Assembly: GCF_020181655.1 (NCBI RefSeq)
Contig: NZ_CP084032.1
Span: forward strand, 2,604,001 to 2,668,000
From: Pectobacterium colocasium
GTDB lineage: Bacteria > Pseudomonadota > Gammaproteobacteria > Enterobacterales > Enterobacteriaceae
Length of the DNA: 64,000 bases
Reading direction: 5' to 3'
The position numbers and the translations under genes were made by a program. A model generated the notes under the pieces. It had not been told where the DNA came from. It did no database searches and saw only the letters and a list, made by a program, of their open reading frames with translations. This document shows, in pieces, positions 44,929-52,555 of the stretch. How positions within the stretch are numbered: position 1 is the stretch's first letter; every line of letters starts with the position of its first letter.

Positions 44929-46518
44929 ATGGTCGCTATGCCCAACTTAACTACCCATACCGGATTGTGGTTCAGACTTGTTTTGCTTTCGTTTGCCAGC
45001 GCGGTGCTGGCGCTGTTTATTGGGCAAGGCATTTTAGCCCGACTGGAACAAACACAGTTACAGAAGTATAGCCAGGAGGTACTCGATCAGGGCATCGCCG
45101 TCGCGAATGAAGGCCGGGAGACCATCAACCGGGTGTTAACGCTGAACAACGCGCCGTGCTCCAGCGCCGACCTGAAAGAGTTACGCCTGATCTCCTTTTA
45201 TTCCGTGTATCTACGCGATATCGGGCGTATCAAAGACAACTATCTCATCTGTTCCGCAGGCTGGGGGATCCTCAACCCACCGATTTATCTGCTGCCGCCA
45301 AACCTGACGACACCCGAGGGCGTACAACTGTGGACCGCCATGAAAGACGTGGTGGACCCACGAATTACCGCCGATATGGCAAGCCTCCACGGTGTGGTCA
45401 CGATCACTGCGGCCGCGGCATTTCGCCGCTTCATTCATCCGCCAGCCGAATACAGCGCGGTGCTACTCACGCGTAATCTGGATCATGTCTATCAGACTTT
45501 TGGCCATATCGACCTCTCCGCATTTAAGCAGACACCACAGCCGCATAACGCGTGGCTGACCATGGGAAAACGTCAGACGTTTTTCTGTGCGCCAGACCGG
45601 AATATCTGCGTACTGGCGCAGTTGGATTCGGCGGGTATCTTGTATCGTCCCTGGTATATCATCGCCGCCCTGTTTTCTCTCGGGGCGCTCATCGGTGCCA
45701 GTTTTACCCTGTCCTACCAGCTCTATGACGATCGGCACCATGCTTTGCCATCGCAGCTAAAACGCGCAATCAAACATCAGCGACTGCATGTCCATTACCA
45801 GCCGCTGGTCAGCCTGCCAAAGCGCGCGATTATTGGCGTAGAAGCGCTGGCGCGCTGGAAGAATGAGCGTGGTGACAATGTCTCGCCAGAAATTTTCATC
45901 AGCATCGCTGAAAACATGGGTTACTTAGCCGAACTTACCCGCATTATTACCCGTCAGGCGCTGCGGGATATGCAGCCGTACCTCACGCAGGAAACCCCGT
46001 TTCTGCTTAGCATTAACCTGTCTGTCTCCGACATTGTTTCGCCCGATTATCACCGCTTCCTCCAGCAGATGTGTGACGAATTGGCGATCGATAAATCGCG
46101 TATCATGTTGGAACTGACCGAACGGTCAAGTACGTCACATCAAGCACTGGCAGACGGCCTTGAGGCACTACGACGCTCCGGCTATAAGATCGCGCTTGAT
46201 GATTTCGGCACGGGTTATTCCAACCTCGACTACCTGAGCCACTTACCGTTCGATATGATCAAGATCGACAAGACTTTCGCCGGCGCCATCGGCACAGACA
46301 CGGTGAATGCCGCCATGGCGGATTTGTTATTTACCCTTATCAAAAAACTGGATGTCCCGGTCATCATCGAAGGGGTAGAAACGCGTGAGCAAGCCGCCTA
46401 CATCCTGCAACAATGCCCTTCGGCGATTATTCAAGGATGGTATTTCAGTAAGGCGGTGGCGCTGCACGATCTACCGGATATCCACCGCTATCCATGCCCA
46501 CCGATAGAAATGGTGTAG
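44929..46518 (+). CDS. CSS-motif EAL-domain c-di-GMP phosphodiesterase within the hrp cluster
   Basis: The 529-residue membrane protein has TM1 (LWFRLVLLSFASAVLALFIG) and a periplasmic CSS-motif domain (APCSSADLKEL plus further Cys at LICSAG, FFCAPD and ICVLAQ). TM2 is YIIAALFSLGALIGASFTLSY. The cytoplasmic EAL domain is complete: EALARW, NLSVSD, LELTERS, ALDDFGTGYSN, KIDKTF, EGVET and QGW all present, so it should hydrolyse c-di-GMP to pGpG. CSS-EAL proteins of enterobacteria sense periplasmic redox through the Cys pair. Cyclic di-GMP enzymes have been shown to modulate hrp gene expression in Dickeya. It lies divergent from hrpA and convergent with hrpS, which suggests a regulatory role in T3S. 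That role is inferred, not seen. Confidence 0.93.
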   Translation: MVAMPNLTTHTGLWFRLVLLSFASAVLALFIGQGILARLEQTQLQKYSQEVLDQGIAVANEGRETINRVLTLNNAPCSSADLKELRLISFYSVYLRDIGRIKDNYLICSAGWGILNPPIYLLPPNLTTPEGVQLWTAMKDVVDPRITADMASLHGVVTITAAAAFRRFIHPPAEYSAVLLTRNLDHVYQTFGHIDLSAFKQTPQPHNAWLTMGKRQTFFCAPDRNICVLAQLDSAGILYRPWYIIAALFSLGALIGASFTLSYQLYDDRHHALPSQLKRAIKHQRLHVHYQPLVSLPKRAIIGVEALARWKNERGDNVSPEIFISIAENMGYLAELTRIITRQALRDMQPYLTQETPFLLSINLSVSDIVSPDYHRFLQQMCDELAIDKSRIMLELTERSSTSHQALADGLEALRRSGYKIALDDFGTGYSNLDYLSHLPFDMIKIDKTFAGAIGTDTVNAAMADLLFTLIKKLDVPVIIEGVETREQAAYILQQCPSAIIQGWYFSKAVALHDLPDIHRYPCPPIEMV

Positions 46519-46554
46519 CGAGAACGGTACCAGTAGAACCGGTGCAACCTCAAC

Positions 46555-46582
46555 GCAGACCTGCCGTCAAAAGCAGGTCTGC
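46555..46582. terminator. Hairpin between convergent EAL gene and hrpS
   Basis: GCAGACCTGC pairs perfectly with GCAGGTCTGC over an 8-base loop. There is no T tract, but the convergent position suggests a bidirectional terminator. It lies 37 bp after the EAL stop and 48 bp after the hrpS stop. Confidence 0.75.
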
Positions 46583-46630
46583 CAGCATTGCCCACCGTAT
46601 CCCGACAGATAAACGTTCGGCGCCTGGCCT

Positions 46631-47695
46631 TTATGCCTGACAGGCTTCCCCGCCCCCAGCACACCTCTCTCGCGCCGTCACATTCAGCACTTTCAGGCGG
46701 TGATAAAGCGTCCGCTTGGGGATCCCCAATTCCACAATCACATCGTCAATGCAGTGGTCGTGCCGGCGCAACGCATCCTGAATCAGAAATTTTTCGATCC
46801 GCTTTAACCGATCTTTCAGTTGCAAAGGACGCGGGTGCAACAGCGGCTGAACTTCTGCCAAAGGCGACAACCCCAGCGCCCAGCGATCCGCCGCCGCTTT
46901 CAGCTCGCGGATATTACCCGGCCAGCTGTGGGTCAGAAGCTGTTCGTAAATGTCTGCCGTCATCGGCGGCTGCGTCATTTTCAGGCGTACCGCCGCTTCC
47001 TGACTAAAACGCTGAAATAGCGGCAGAATGAGATCGCTGCGGGAGCGCAACGTCGGCAGTTGAATTTTTACCGTATCAAGACGGAAATAAAGGTCGCGAC
47101 GAAACAGCCCTTTTTCCACCAGTTGCAGCAGCGGCGTTTGCGTCGCCACAATCACACGCATATCAACGGGCGTGAACTGGGTGCTCCCCAACCGCTTTAC
47201 GCCGCGACTTTCCAGCACGCGAAGCATCTTGGCTTGCAGCGTCATGGGCATACTGTCGATCTCATCCAAAAACAGAATTCCCTTATCTGCGCTTTCCAGG
47301 TACCCGGCACGGGAACGATTGGCGCCGGTATAAGCACCGGAGACCACGCCGAACAGTTCGCTTTCGGCCAAATTTTCCGGCACGGCGGCGCAGTTCACCG
47401 CCACCAGAGGGCCGCTACATTTTGACAGTCGGTGAATGCGATTCGCCAGCGTGTCTTTGCCCGTGCCGGTTTCACCTTCAAGCACGATGTCGACATTAAG
47501 CGGAGCAATAACATTGATGATTGGCGACAGCGATGAGTGAATGTCATCAGCCGTAGACGAGGGATGGCCTAATGGTGCCCGACGATCTGCTGATGACGGC
47601 TTCTCGAATGACGAATACGCAGGTGATGAATGCGTTTGTGAAGAATGCACCAGTGAAGAATCGTGCTGTCTGTCCTGACGGTAATGATTATTCAT
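46631..47695 (-). CDS. hrpS: HrpS, sigma-54 enhancer-binding protein
   Basis: This 354-residue AAA+ activator of hrpL has no receiver domain, as for other HrpS proteins. After a short Ser/His-rich N-terminus come Walker A (GETGTGKDTL), the sigma-54 contact loop GAYTGA (Tyr instead of the common Phe of GAFTGA), Walker B (GILFLDEIDS) and the arginine-finger region. A Fis-type HTH ends the chain (KRIEKFLIQDALRRHDHCIDDVIVELGIPKRTLYHRLKVL). HrpS hexamers bind upstream of hrpL and remodel sigma-54 RNA polymerase. HrpV inhibits it and HrpG relieves this. A TGTAGG-N6-CCTACA palindrome 194 bp upstream is a candidate HrpY site. Confidence 0.97.
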   Translation of the reverse strand: MNNHYRQDRQHDSSLVHSSQTHSSPAYSSFEKPSSADRRAPLGHPSSTADDIHSSLSPIINVIAPLNVDIVLEGETGTGKDTLANRIHRLSKCSGPLVAVNCAAVPENLAESELFGVVSGAYTGANRSRAGYLESADKGILFLDEIDSMPMTLQAKMLRVLESRGVKRLGSTQFTPVDMRVIVATQTPLLQLVEKGLFRRDLYFRLDTVKIQLPTLRSRSDLILPLFQRFSQEAAVRLKMTQPPMTADIYEQLLTHSWPGNIRELKAAADRWALGLSPLAEVQPLLHPRPLQLKDRLKRIEKFLIQDALRRHDHCIDDVIVELGIPKRTLYHRLKVLNVTARERCAGGGEACQA

Positions 47696-47888
47696 TGACT
47701 ACTCCTGGAGCCCAAACGGGCTAACTGACTGCCTTCCATAACATGGGGTGTCCCACCAAACCTCCGTGGCATTTCTCCGCATAACGCACACCAAGGTATT
47801 TCAGATGGAACGATGACAAGCATTACCGCCATTGAATAATGAAACCATCAGGCATCGCTGAACATCAGGTAGGAATTCCAGATAACGT

Positions 47889-47906
47889 TGTAGGGAAATG
47901 CCTACA
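47889..47906 (-). promoter_or_regulatory. Candidate HrpY operator upstream of hrpS
   Basis: TGTAGG-N6-CCTACA is a perfect dyad; extended arms TTGTAGG/CCTACAA make it 20 bp. It closely resembles the GacA/UvrY box TGTAAG-N6-CTTACA bound by FixJ/NarL-family regulators, the family of HrpY. It lies 194 bp upstream of the hrpS ATG. HrpY is known to activate hrpS in Pantoea and Dickeya, so position and sequence fit. Binding has not been shown for this site. Confidence 0.6.
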
Positions 47907-48001
47907 AAAACATGGCCAAAACAAGTAAAAACAGCTAATTACGCTTTCGTATAATACGCAGGGAAACGAAAAGATATCGTTAGAAAAATGTAAGCATCAG
48001 C

Positions 48002-48031
48002 AAAGGGATTCACCGACGGTTGAATCCCTTT
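48002..48031. terminator. Hairpin terminator downstream of hrpY
   Basis: AAAGGGATTCA pairs perfectly with TGAATCCCTTT over an 8-base loop, 35 bp after the hrpY stop. T runs flank both sides, so it could work in both directions and separate hrpXY from hrpS. The rest of the 47696-48065 gap holds the hrpS promoter and the palindrome at 47889. Confidence 0.85.
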
Positions 48032-48065
48032 TATCTGTTATGCTTCGCACAGCGGACGCCTGCCG

Positions 48066-48707
48066 CTAGGGAATAAGCTTCTTACTAACGACATATTTAA
48101 CGATCTCCACATTGGTGCTGAACTGCATTTTTTCCATCAGGCGCGCCTTGTGGGTGCTGACCGTTTTGTTGCTGATGGCCAGCGCATTGGCAATGGCGTT
48201 GATGCCCATCCCCTGCGCAAACATAATCATGATTTGGTGCTCTCTTGCCGTCAGCACATCGTGTTCGGCTCTCCCGCTCTCCGTGTAGTTGGAAAACACC
48301 AGCTGCTCGGCAATCGTGTGGTCGATATAGCGAGCGCCCTGCGCCACGCGCCGAATCGCCGCCAGCAGCGCTTCCGGGTCTTTGTCTTTGGTGATGTAAC
48401 CTCTAGCCCCGCTCTTCAGCGCATGCTGCGCAATTTGCGCCTCACTGTACATGCTGAGTACAAGAATCGGCAGACGCGGATATTGCGCCACCACGCGTGA
48501 AATCAACGCTTCACCGCTGATACCGGGCATCGACATATCCAGCAGCAGCAAATCGGGCTTCACGCTGCGCAGTTGCGCCAACACCTGCGCGCCGTTTCCC
48601 GCTTCGGCAACGACGCTCAGCGACTCATCCAGCGCAAAGATCTGCTTGAGCCCTTCACGCATGATGACGTGATCGTCTGCGATCATTAAACGTATTGATT
48701 TGCCCAT
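48066..48707 (-). CDS. hrpY: HrpY, response regulator of the HrpX/HrpY system
   Basis: This 213-residue FixJ/NarL-type regulator has a receiver domain with acidic pocket D11-D12, phospho-acceptor D57 (in LLLLDMSMPG) and a conserved K (TKDKDPE). The C-terminal LuxR-type HTH is LTAREHQIMIMFAQGMGINAIANALAISNKTVSTHKARLMEKM. HrpY activates hrpS transcription. It follows hrpX after 37 bp in one operon and ends before a strong hairpin. AAGAAGAAATGAGCG precedes ATG 48707. Confidence 0.96.
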   Translation of the reverse strand: MGKSIRLMIADDHVIMREGLKQIFALDESLSVVAEAGNGAQVLAQLRSVKPDLLLLDMSMPGISGEALISRVVAQYPRLPILVLSMYSEAQIAQHALKSGARGYITKDKDPEALLAAIRRVAQGARYIDHTIAEQLVFSNYTESGRAEHDVLTAREHQIMIMFAQGMGINAIANALAISNKTVSTHKARLMEKMQFSTNVEIVKYVVSKKLIP

Positions 48708-48744
48708 CGCTCATTTCTTCCTTTTTGTTGTTCTTGTACCGTCA

Positions 48745-50214
48745 TTAACGGGTATCGCCATTTTTAGGAAACGTTAACTGCACCAGCGCGCCTTTCCCGG
48801 GCGTACTTTCAATGATGACTTCGCCTCCCAGCATTCGCCCTCGCTCCTTCATGCTCATGAGTCCGAAAGCGTTTTTATTTTTGGCGTGGGCATCAAAACC
48901 TTTACCGTTGTCCTTAATGCACAGCACCACGCAGTCCTGCTGGTTATCCAGTGTGATGAGCACCTGTGTAGCCGCGGCGTAGCGCGCCACGTTAGTCAAT
49001 GACTCCTGCACGACGCGAAAGGCTGCCGTAGTGCTTTCGTCATTGAGCGCCAGCGGCTCCCCCTGCGTGCGCAACAAGCAGGTTGCGCTGTAGTGTCGGT
49101 TAAATTCGTCGCACAGCCATTCCAGCGCGGGCGTCAACCCCATATTCAAGACATTCGGCCTGAGCTGGGTTGACACGTTACGCACCACCTGAATCGTCTG
49201 GTCGGCTAACTGCATCAGCTTTTGCAAATGCGTCTGCATATCGGGATTCTCTTTGGCAAAACACATGCGCATCAGCGACAGGCTCATGCGGATCGTGGTC
49301 AGATGCTGTCCCAGCTCATCGTGAATTTCCTGCGCGATATGCTTGCGCTCTTCCTCGCGTGAAATCTCACGCTGGCGCGCCAGCAGACGCAGTTGCATAT
49401 GAGAGTCGACCAGCTTTTTCTCTGCATAACGAATGGCGGTAATATCCCGTCCTACGGTCAGAATCGACACCAGTGCGCCATGCTGATCAAATTCCGGCAC
49501 GCAGCGAATGTGATGAATACTCTGATGACGTTGATCGCCTCTCCCCCGCGACTCCATGACCTCGCCTTCCGCGCTGCTGCGGGTATCAACCACCTGCTGA
49601 ACCAGCTGTTCCATACGGATTGCACACCCCACGCCGGGCATTAACTCCGTAATCATACGGCCCAGAAGTTGCTCTACGGTGAAGTCCAGGTGTTTCAAAC
49701 TGGCGGGATTGGCGTACAGGCAATTCAGGTTGGGATCAAAGCGGATAATCAAATCCGGCGTGTTCTCAACCAGCGCGCGAAACTCCTGCTCGCGCGCGTA
49801 GGCCAACTGTTCGATATGTTTACGTTCCCTGATATCTCTGACGACACACATGCTGTAGCTACGTCCTCTATGTTGAAAATGCGTGAGATTAACCTCGACG
49901 GGAATAGTCATGCCGTAGCGAGTAAGGTGCTGGGTTTCAAACGTGGTACCCACACCCGACTCATACGCCTGCAACCAGTCGGGTGAGCGATGCTCGGCGA
50001 CCCAGAACGGGTCGATATCGACCACGCTCAGATGCATGAATTCCGTAATGCTGTAGCCAAGCGTCTGACTAGCCGCTTCATTGACGTAACAAAAACGCTG
50101 ATCTTCATTGACGATATAAATCGCGTCCTTAATGCGGCCAAATGCAAAATCCACCAGCTCCAACTCGGGAGCCTTGGTTTTTTCATCGGAACGAAAAGGT
50201 TGGGTGAACATCAT
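48745..50214 (-). CDS. hrpX: HrpX, PAS-containing sensor histidine kinase
   Basis: I take ATG 50214 (MMFTQPFRSDEK, 489 residues): AAGGAG lies 6 bases before it. The ATG at 50220 is directly adjacent to that site and a frame open to 50325 has no support. There are no membrane segments, so it is a cytoplasmic sensor. PAS 1 is about residues 25-130 (FGRIKDAIYIVNEDQRFCYVN), PAS 2 about 145-262 (LVENTPDLIIRFDPNLNCLYAN). The HisKA_3 dimerisation domain has phospho-acceptor H298 in AQEIHDELGQ. The HATPase has N box RVVQESLTNVARYA and G boxes CIKDNGKGFDAH and FGLMSMKERGRMLGG. It phosphorylates HrpY. The signal is unknown. Confidence 0.96.
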   Translation of the reverse strand: MMFTQPFRSDEKTKAPELELVDFAFGRIKDAIYIVNEDQRFCYVNEAASQTLGYSITEFMHLSVVDIDPFWVAEHRSPDWLQAYESGVGTTFETQHLTRYGMTIPVEVNLTHFQHRGRSYSMCVVRDIRERKHIEQLAYAREQEFRALVENTPDLIIRFDPNLNCLYANPASLKHLDFTVEQLLGRMITELMPGVGCAIRMEQLVQQVVDTRSSAEGEVMESRGRGDQRHQSIHHIRCVPEFDQHGALVSILTVGRDITAIRYAEKKLVDSHMQLRLLARQREISREEERKHIAQEIHDELGQHLTTIRMSLSLMRMCFAKENPDMQTHLQKLMQLADQTIQVVRNVSTQLRPNVLNMGLTPALEWLCDEFNRHYSATCLLRTQGEPLALNDESTTAAFRVVQESLTNVARYAAATQVLITLDNQQDCVVLCIKDNGKGFDAHAKNKNAFGLMSMKERGRMLGGEVIIESTPGKGALVQLTFPKNGDTR

Positions 50215-50367
50215 TGCCATCTCCTTATTGTGAATTAAGACACGTGTGCAGCCACCCGCCGTGCAGGTAGCGCAATACGGCGTCTCAACATTCCAGAAGA
50301 TGGACAGGAAACCCTGCAATGGCATAAATGCGACCTGATATCACGACGTGTGACCCACTCACTGAAC

Positions 50368-50398
50368 GGCAACCGCCACCTTGGACAAGGCGGTTACC
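50368..50398 (-). terminator. Hairpin downstream of hrpL
   Basis: GGCAACCGCC pairs with GGCGGTTACC, with one imperfect pair, 59 bp after the hrpL stop. T run is poor, so efficiency is uncertain. The rest of the gap to hrpX should contain the hrpXY promoter. Confidence 0.6.
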
Positions 50399-50456
50399 AC
50401 ATCAGTCAGTGAAAAACGGTGGGTGCAGACACATCCTTTCGTCCCGTGAAACGCCG

Positions 50457-51002
50457 TCAGGACTCAACAGCCTGACGGATCGCACCTCGGGCACGAGACA
50501 GCCGTGACCGCACCGTACCGATGGGGATCTCCAACTGCAACGCGAGATCCTGATAGCTGGCATCGGTATCCAGCAATTGCATCAGCATCTGACGGGTATC
50601 CTCAGGCAGTGAGACGATGGCATCCATTGCACGTTTCAGTGCCCGCTGACTTTCGGTGATAGCACCGGGATCGAGATCTATTGCGATGTGTTCCAGCACC
50701 TCATCCCCCATTTCCAGCGCGCGCTGTCGTGCCTGCTTGAAATAGTTGCGCACCAGATTGAGGGCAATGCCGAACACCCATGTCTCCGGCCGCGATGCTC
50801 CCGCAAACTTATCCTGATGTTTGAGCACTTCCAGATAGGTCATTTGCTGTAAATCCTCAACGTCGTCATGGTTGCTAACGCGTTTGCGGATGAAGTTATG
50901 CAATTTCTTTCCGTGTTGGCGAAACACCTGTTCCCAATCGACAGCAAGCGCTGGGTAAAGCGAAGGGGTCGGTTCGATGTGTTTCAGGGTAGACATTTCC
51001 AT
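50457..51002 (-). CDS. hrpL: HrpL, ECF sigma factor, master regulator of the hrp regulon
   Basis: This 181-residue group 4 sigma factor has region 2 (DWEQVFRQHGKKLHNFIRKRVSNHDDVEDLQQMTYLEVL, with RPETWVFGIALNLVRNYFK as the 2.3/2.4 segment) and region 4 (SLPEDTRQMLMQLLDTDASYQDLALQLEIPIGTVRSRLSRARGAIRQAV). It directs RNA polymerase to hrp boxes, six of which are visible here. GGAG lies 9 bases before ATG 51002. Upstream are a -24/-12 sigma-54 promoter and a HrpS-type dyad, so transcription needs sigma-54 and HrpS. It is divergent from the hrpJ operon, which it controls. Confidence 0.97.
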   Translation of the reverse strand: MEMSTLKHIEPTPSLYPALAVDWEQVFRQHGKKLHNFIRKRVSNHDDVEDLQQMTYLEVLKHQDKFAGASRPETWVFGIALNLVRNYFKQARQRALEMGDEVLEHIAIDLDPGAITESQRALKRAMDAIVSLPEDTRQMLMQLLDTDASYQDLALQLEIPIGTVRSRLSRARGAIRQAVES

Positions 51003-51046
51003 TTGCTGACTCTCCGTTGTTGTGCCCTATTGGCAAAAACGGAAGA

Positions 51047-51061
51047 GCAAGCCCTGTGCCA
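51047..51061 (-). promoter_or_regulatory. Sigma-54 (-24/-12) promoter of hrpL
   Basis: On the minus strand: TGGCAC, 5 bases, TTGC, a perfect core match to the sigma-54 consensus. It lies 45 bp before the hrpL ATG, predicting a start of transcription near 51035. Confidence 0.95.
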
Positions 51062-51082
51062 GCCCGGAATTGTTTTTATCAC

Positions 51083-51105
51083 ACTGATTTTTAATCAGTT
51101 ATTTT
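51083..51105. promoter_or_regulatory. Palindrome overlapping an IHF-like site, hrpL promoter
   Basis: ACTGATT and AATCAGT form a 7-bp dyad across TTT (51083-51099). The right arm continues into AATCAG-TTAT-TTT, one base off the IHF consensus WATCAR-N4-TTR. It sits between the -24 element and the HrpS dyad, where a DNA bend would help loop HrpS to the polymerase. IHF is required for hrpL activation in Erwinia amylovora. The site itself is inferred. Confidence 0.5.
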
Positions 51106-51156
51106 TCAACTTATCTTTTATCGTGCCATTTTTTGCCAACGCCAACAGCACGAAAT

Positions 51157-51170
51157 TGCAAGTTATTGCA
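51157..51170 (-). promoter_or_regulatory. HrpS upstream activating sequence for hrpL
   Basis: TGCAA-N4-TTGCA, extended to ATTGCAA-GTTA-TTGCAAT, is a perfect dyad about 125-138 bp before the predicted hrpL start. This motif and distance match the HrpS-binding site described for the hrpL promoter of Erwinia amylovora and noted as conserved in related plant enterobacteria. Confidence 0.9.
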
Positions 51171-51253
51171 ATCAGTAAAACGGCATTTAATTCAATTCGC
51201 CATCAAATTCTATCCGCCATCACATTCAGCGTGCTCCGATGACTTCATGCCGG

Positions 51254-51281
51254 GGAACCCATTCTTTTCTGTTTCCACATA
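51254..51281 (+). promoter_or_regulatory. hrp box of the hrpJ operon
   Basis: GGAACC, 15 bases, CCACATA: a full match to the HrpL consensus. It leaves a 65-bp leader before the hrpJ ATG and drives the 11-gene export apparatus operon. Confidence 0.95.
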
Positions 51282-51346
51282 GCAATACATTCATACCGCT
51301 GCACGTTCATACCACGACACGTAGCCGACTTATTCAGGATGACACC

Positions 51347-52555
51347 ATGATCAAAATGCCGACCGTCCTTCCCTCTAGCAACGCCCTGCCGCGCCCTGTC
51401 GTCGTGGATGACGATCCCGCGCCGCAAGCGGCAGTGCAACAGACCAGTTCGCACCATGCGTCTCCCGGTTCGCCGTTATCTACCTCAATGGAAGAAGTAG
51501 CAATGGCGTTTGGCGAACAGGCTGAGCGGAGAAGTAAATCGCTGAATCGACGCCACATCGCCCAGCAGCCGGAGGCGCGCGCCACTGCGAATGTCGAGCG
51601 GATTGAGAAACTGACGGAACTGTTCAGGATGCTGGAAAACCCGTCGCAAAGTACGCTCGATCAGCAACTGAGCCGCATGCGCGATCTGCTGATGCAGAAA
51701 GGTTCGCCGTCTCTTGAAGCGGTGCTGGAAGCCGCAGGCAACGATCCGGCGCGCGGCGATATCCTGCTGCGCCATATTCAGCAGCAATCTGCCCAGCCGT
51801 CAGAACTCGCGACGGCGGCAGAGCATGCGCTACAGCAGTTGCATCAAGAGAAAGGGCCAGAAGTCCGAGCCGGTCTGAATACCGCGACGGCCATTGCGCT
51901 GTTCAGCACCCAGCCGGAACAAAAACAGGCGATGCGTGAGCTGTACTACCAGAAGATTGTGCATCAGCAGTCGGCCAGTGCGCTGCTGGACTCTCTTTTG
52001 GAACGCTTTGATGCCGCGACGTTTTCCATTGGGCTGCGCACGTTGCAGCGGGCGCTGGCGGCGGATATCGCCTCGCTGACACCCTCTATCTCGAAAGCCG
52101 TGCTCAGCAAAATGCTGAGCAACCTCAACGATTCCCGCCATCTAAGTCATACGCTGTCATCCAGCCAGACACTACTCACGCGACTGGCGAATAAAGTGCC
52201 TGCCTTTACGCTCGGTGCCGTGGAGCTGACTCGCCGTCTGATTGGCCTGAGCGCCAACGGTGCCTATGCCCGCGATCTGCATAATCTCGGTCGGGAAGTC
52301 GCCGGAACACAGGTACAGCATCAGGCGATGTTTTTCAGCGCCCTGCTGCCACTCGTCAGCGACCTGCCGCATCCGCTGTGGCGAGACAGTAAAAACCGGC
52401 AAACGGCGCTACAACTGATACGCGGCATGATTGGCGATATCGCCCAATACGAAAAGCAACAGGCCAATAATTCTCAGCATAACGAACGGGCGCCGCGTGA
52501 CGCCGCATCGCCGCAAAAACAGGATGCGCGCGACTCGGATAAGGAGCAGCCATGA
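51347..52555 (+). CDS. hrpJ: HrpJ, T3S gatekeeper (SctW/YopN-like)
   Basis: I choose ATG 51347 (MIKMPTVLPSSN, 402 residues): AGGA lies 8 bases before it. An open frame starting at 51239 would include the hrp box. Residues ~1-75 are Pro/Ser/Ala/Gln-rich and disordered, as for a secreted N-terminus. The rest is helical (SMEEVAMAFGEQAERRSKSLNRR; LFRMLENPSQSTLDQQLSRMRDLL), typical of the SctW fold. HrpJ controls secretion of harpins and translocators and is itself secreted. It is the first gene of the operon; its stop overlaps the hrcV start (ATGA). Confidence 0.95.
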   Translation: MIKMPTVLPSSNALPRPVVVDDDPAPQAAVQQTSSHHASPGSPLSTSMEEVAMAFGEQAERRSKSLNRRHIAQQPEARATANVERIEKLTELFRMLENPSQSTLDQQLSRMRDLLMQKGSPSLEAVLEAAGNDPARGDILLRHIQQQSAQPSELATAAEHALQQLHQEKGPEVRAGLNTATAIALFSTQPEQKQAMRELYYQKIVHQQSASALLDSLLERFDAATFSIGLRTLQRALAADIASLTPSISKAVLSKMLSNLNDSRHLSHTLSSSQTLLTRLANKVPAFTLGAVELTRRLIGLSANGAYARDLHNLGREVAGTQVQHQAMFFSALLPLVSDLPHPLWRDSKNRQTALQLIRGMIGDIAQYEKQQANNSQHNERAPRDAASPQKQDARDSDKEQP

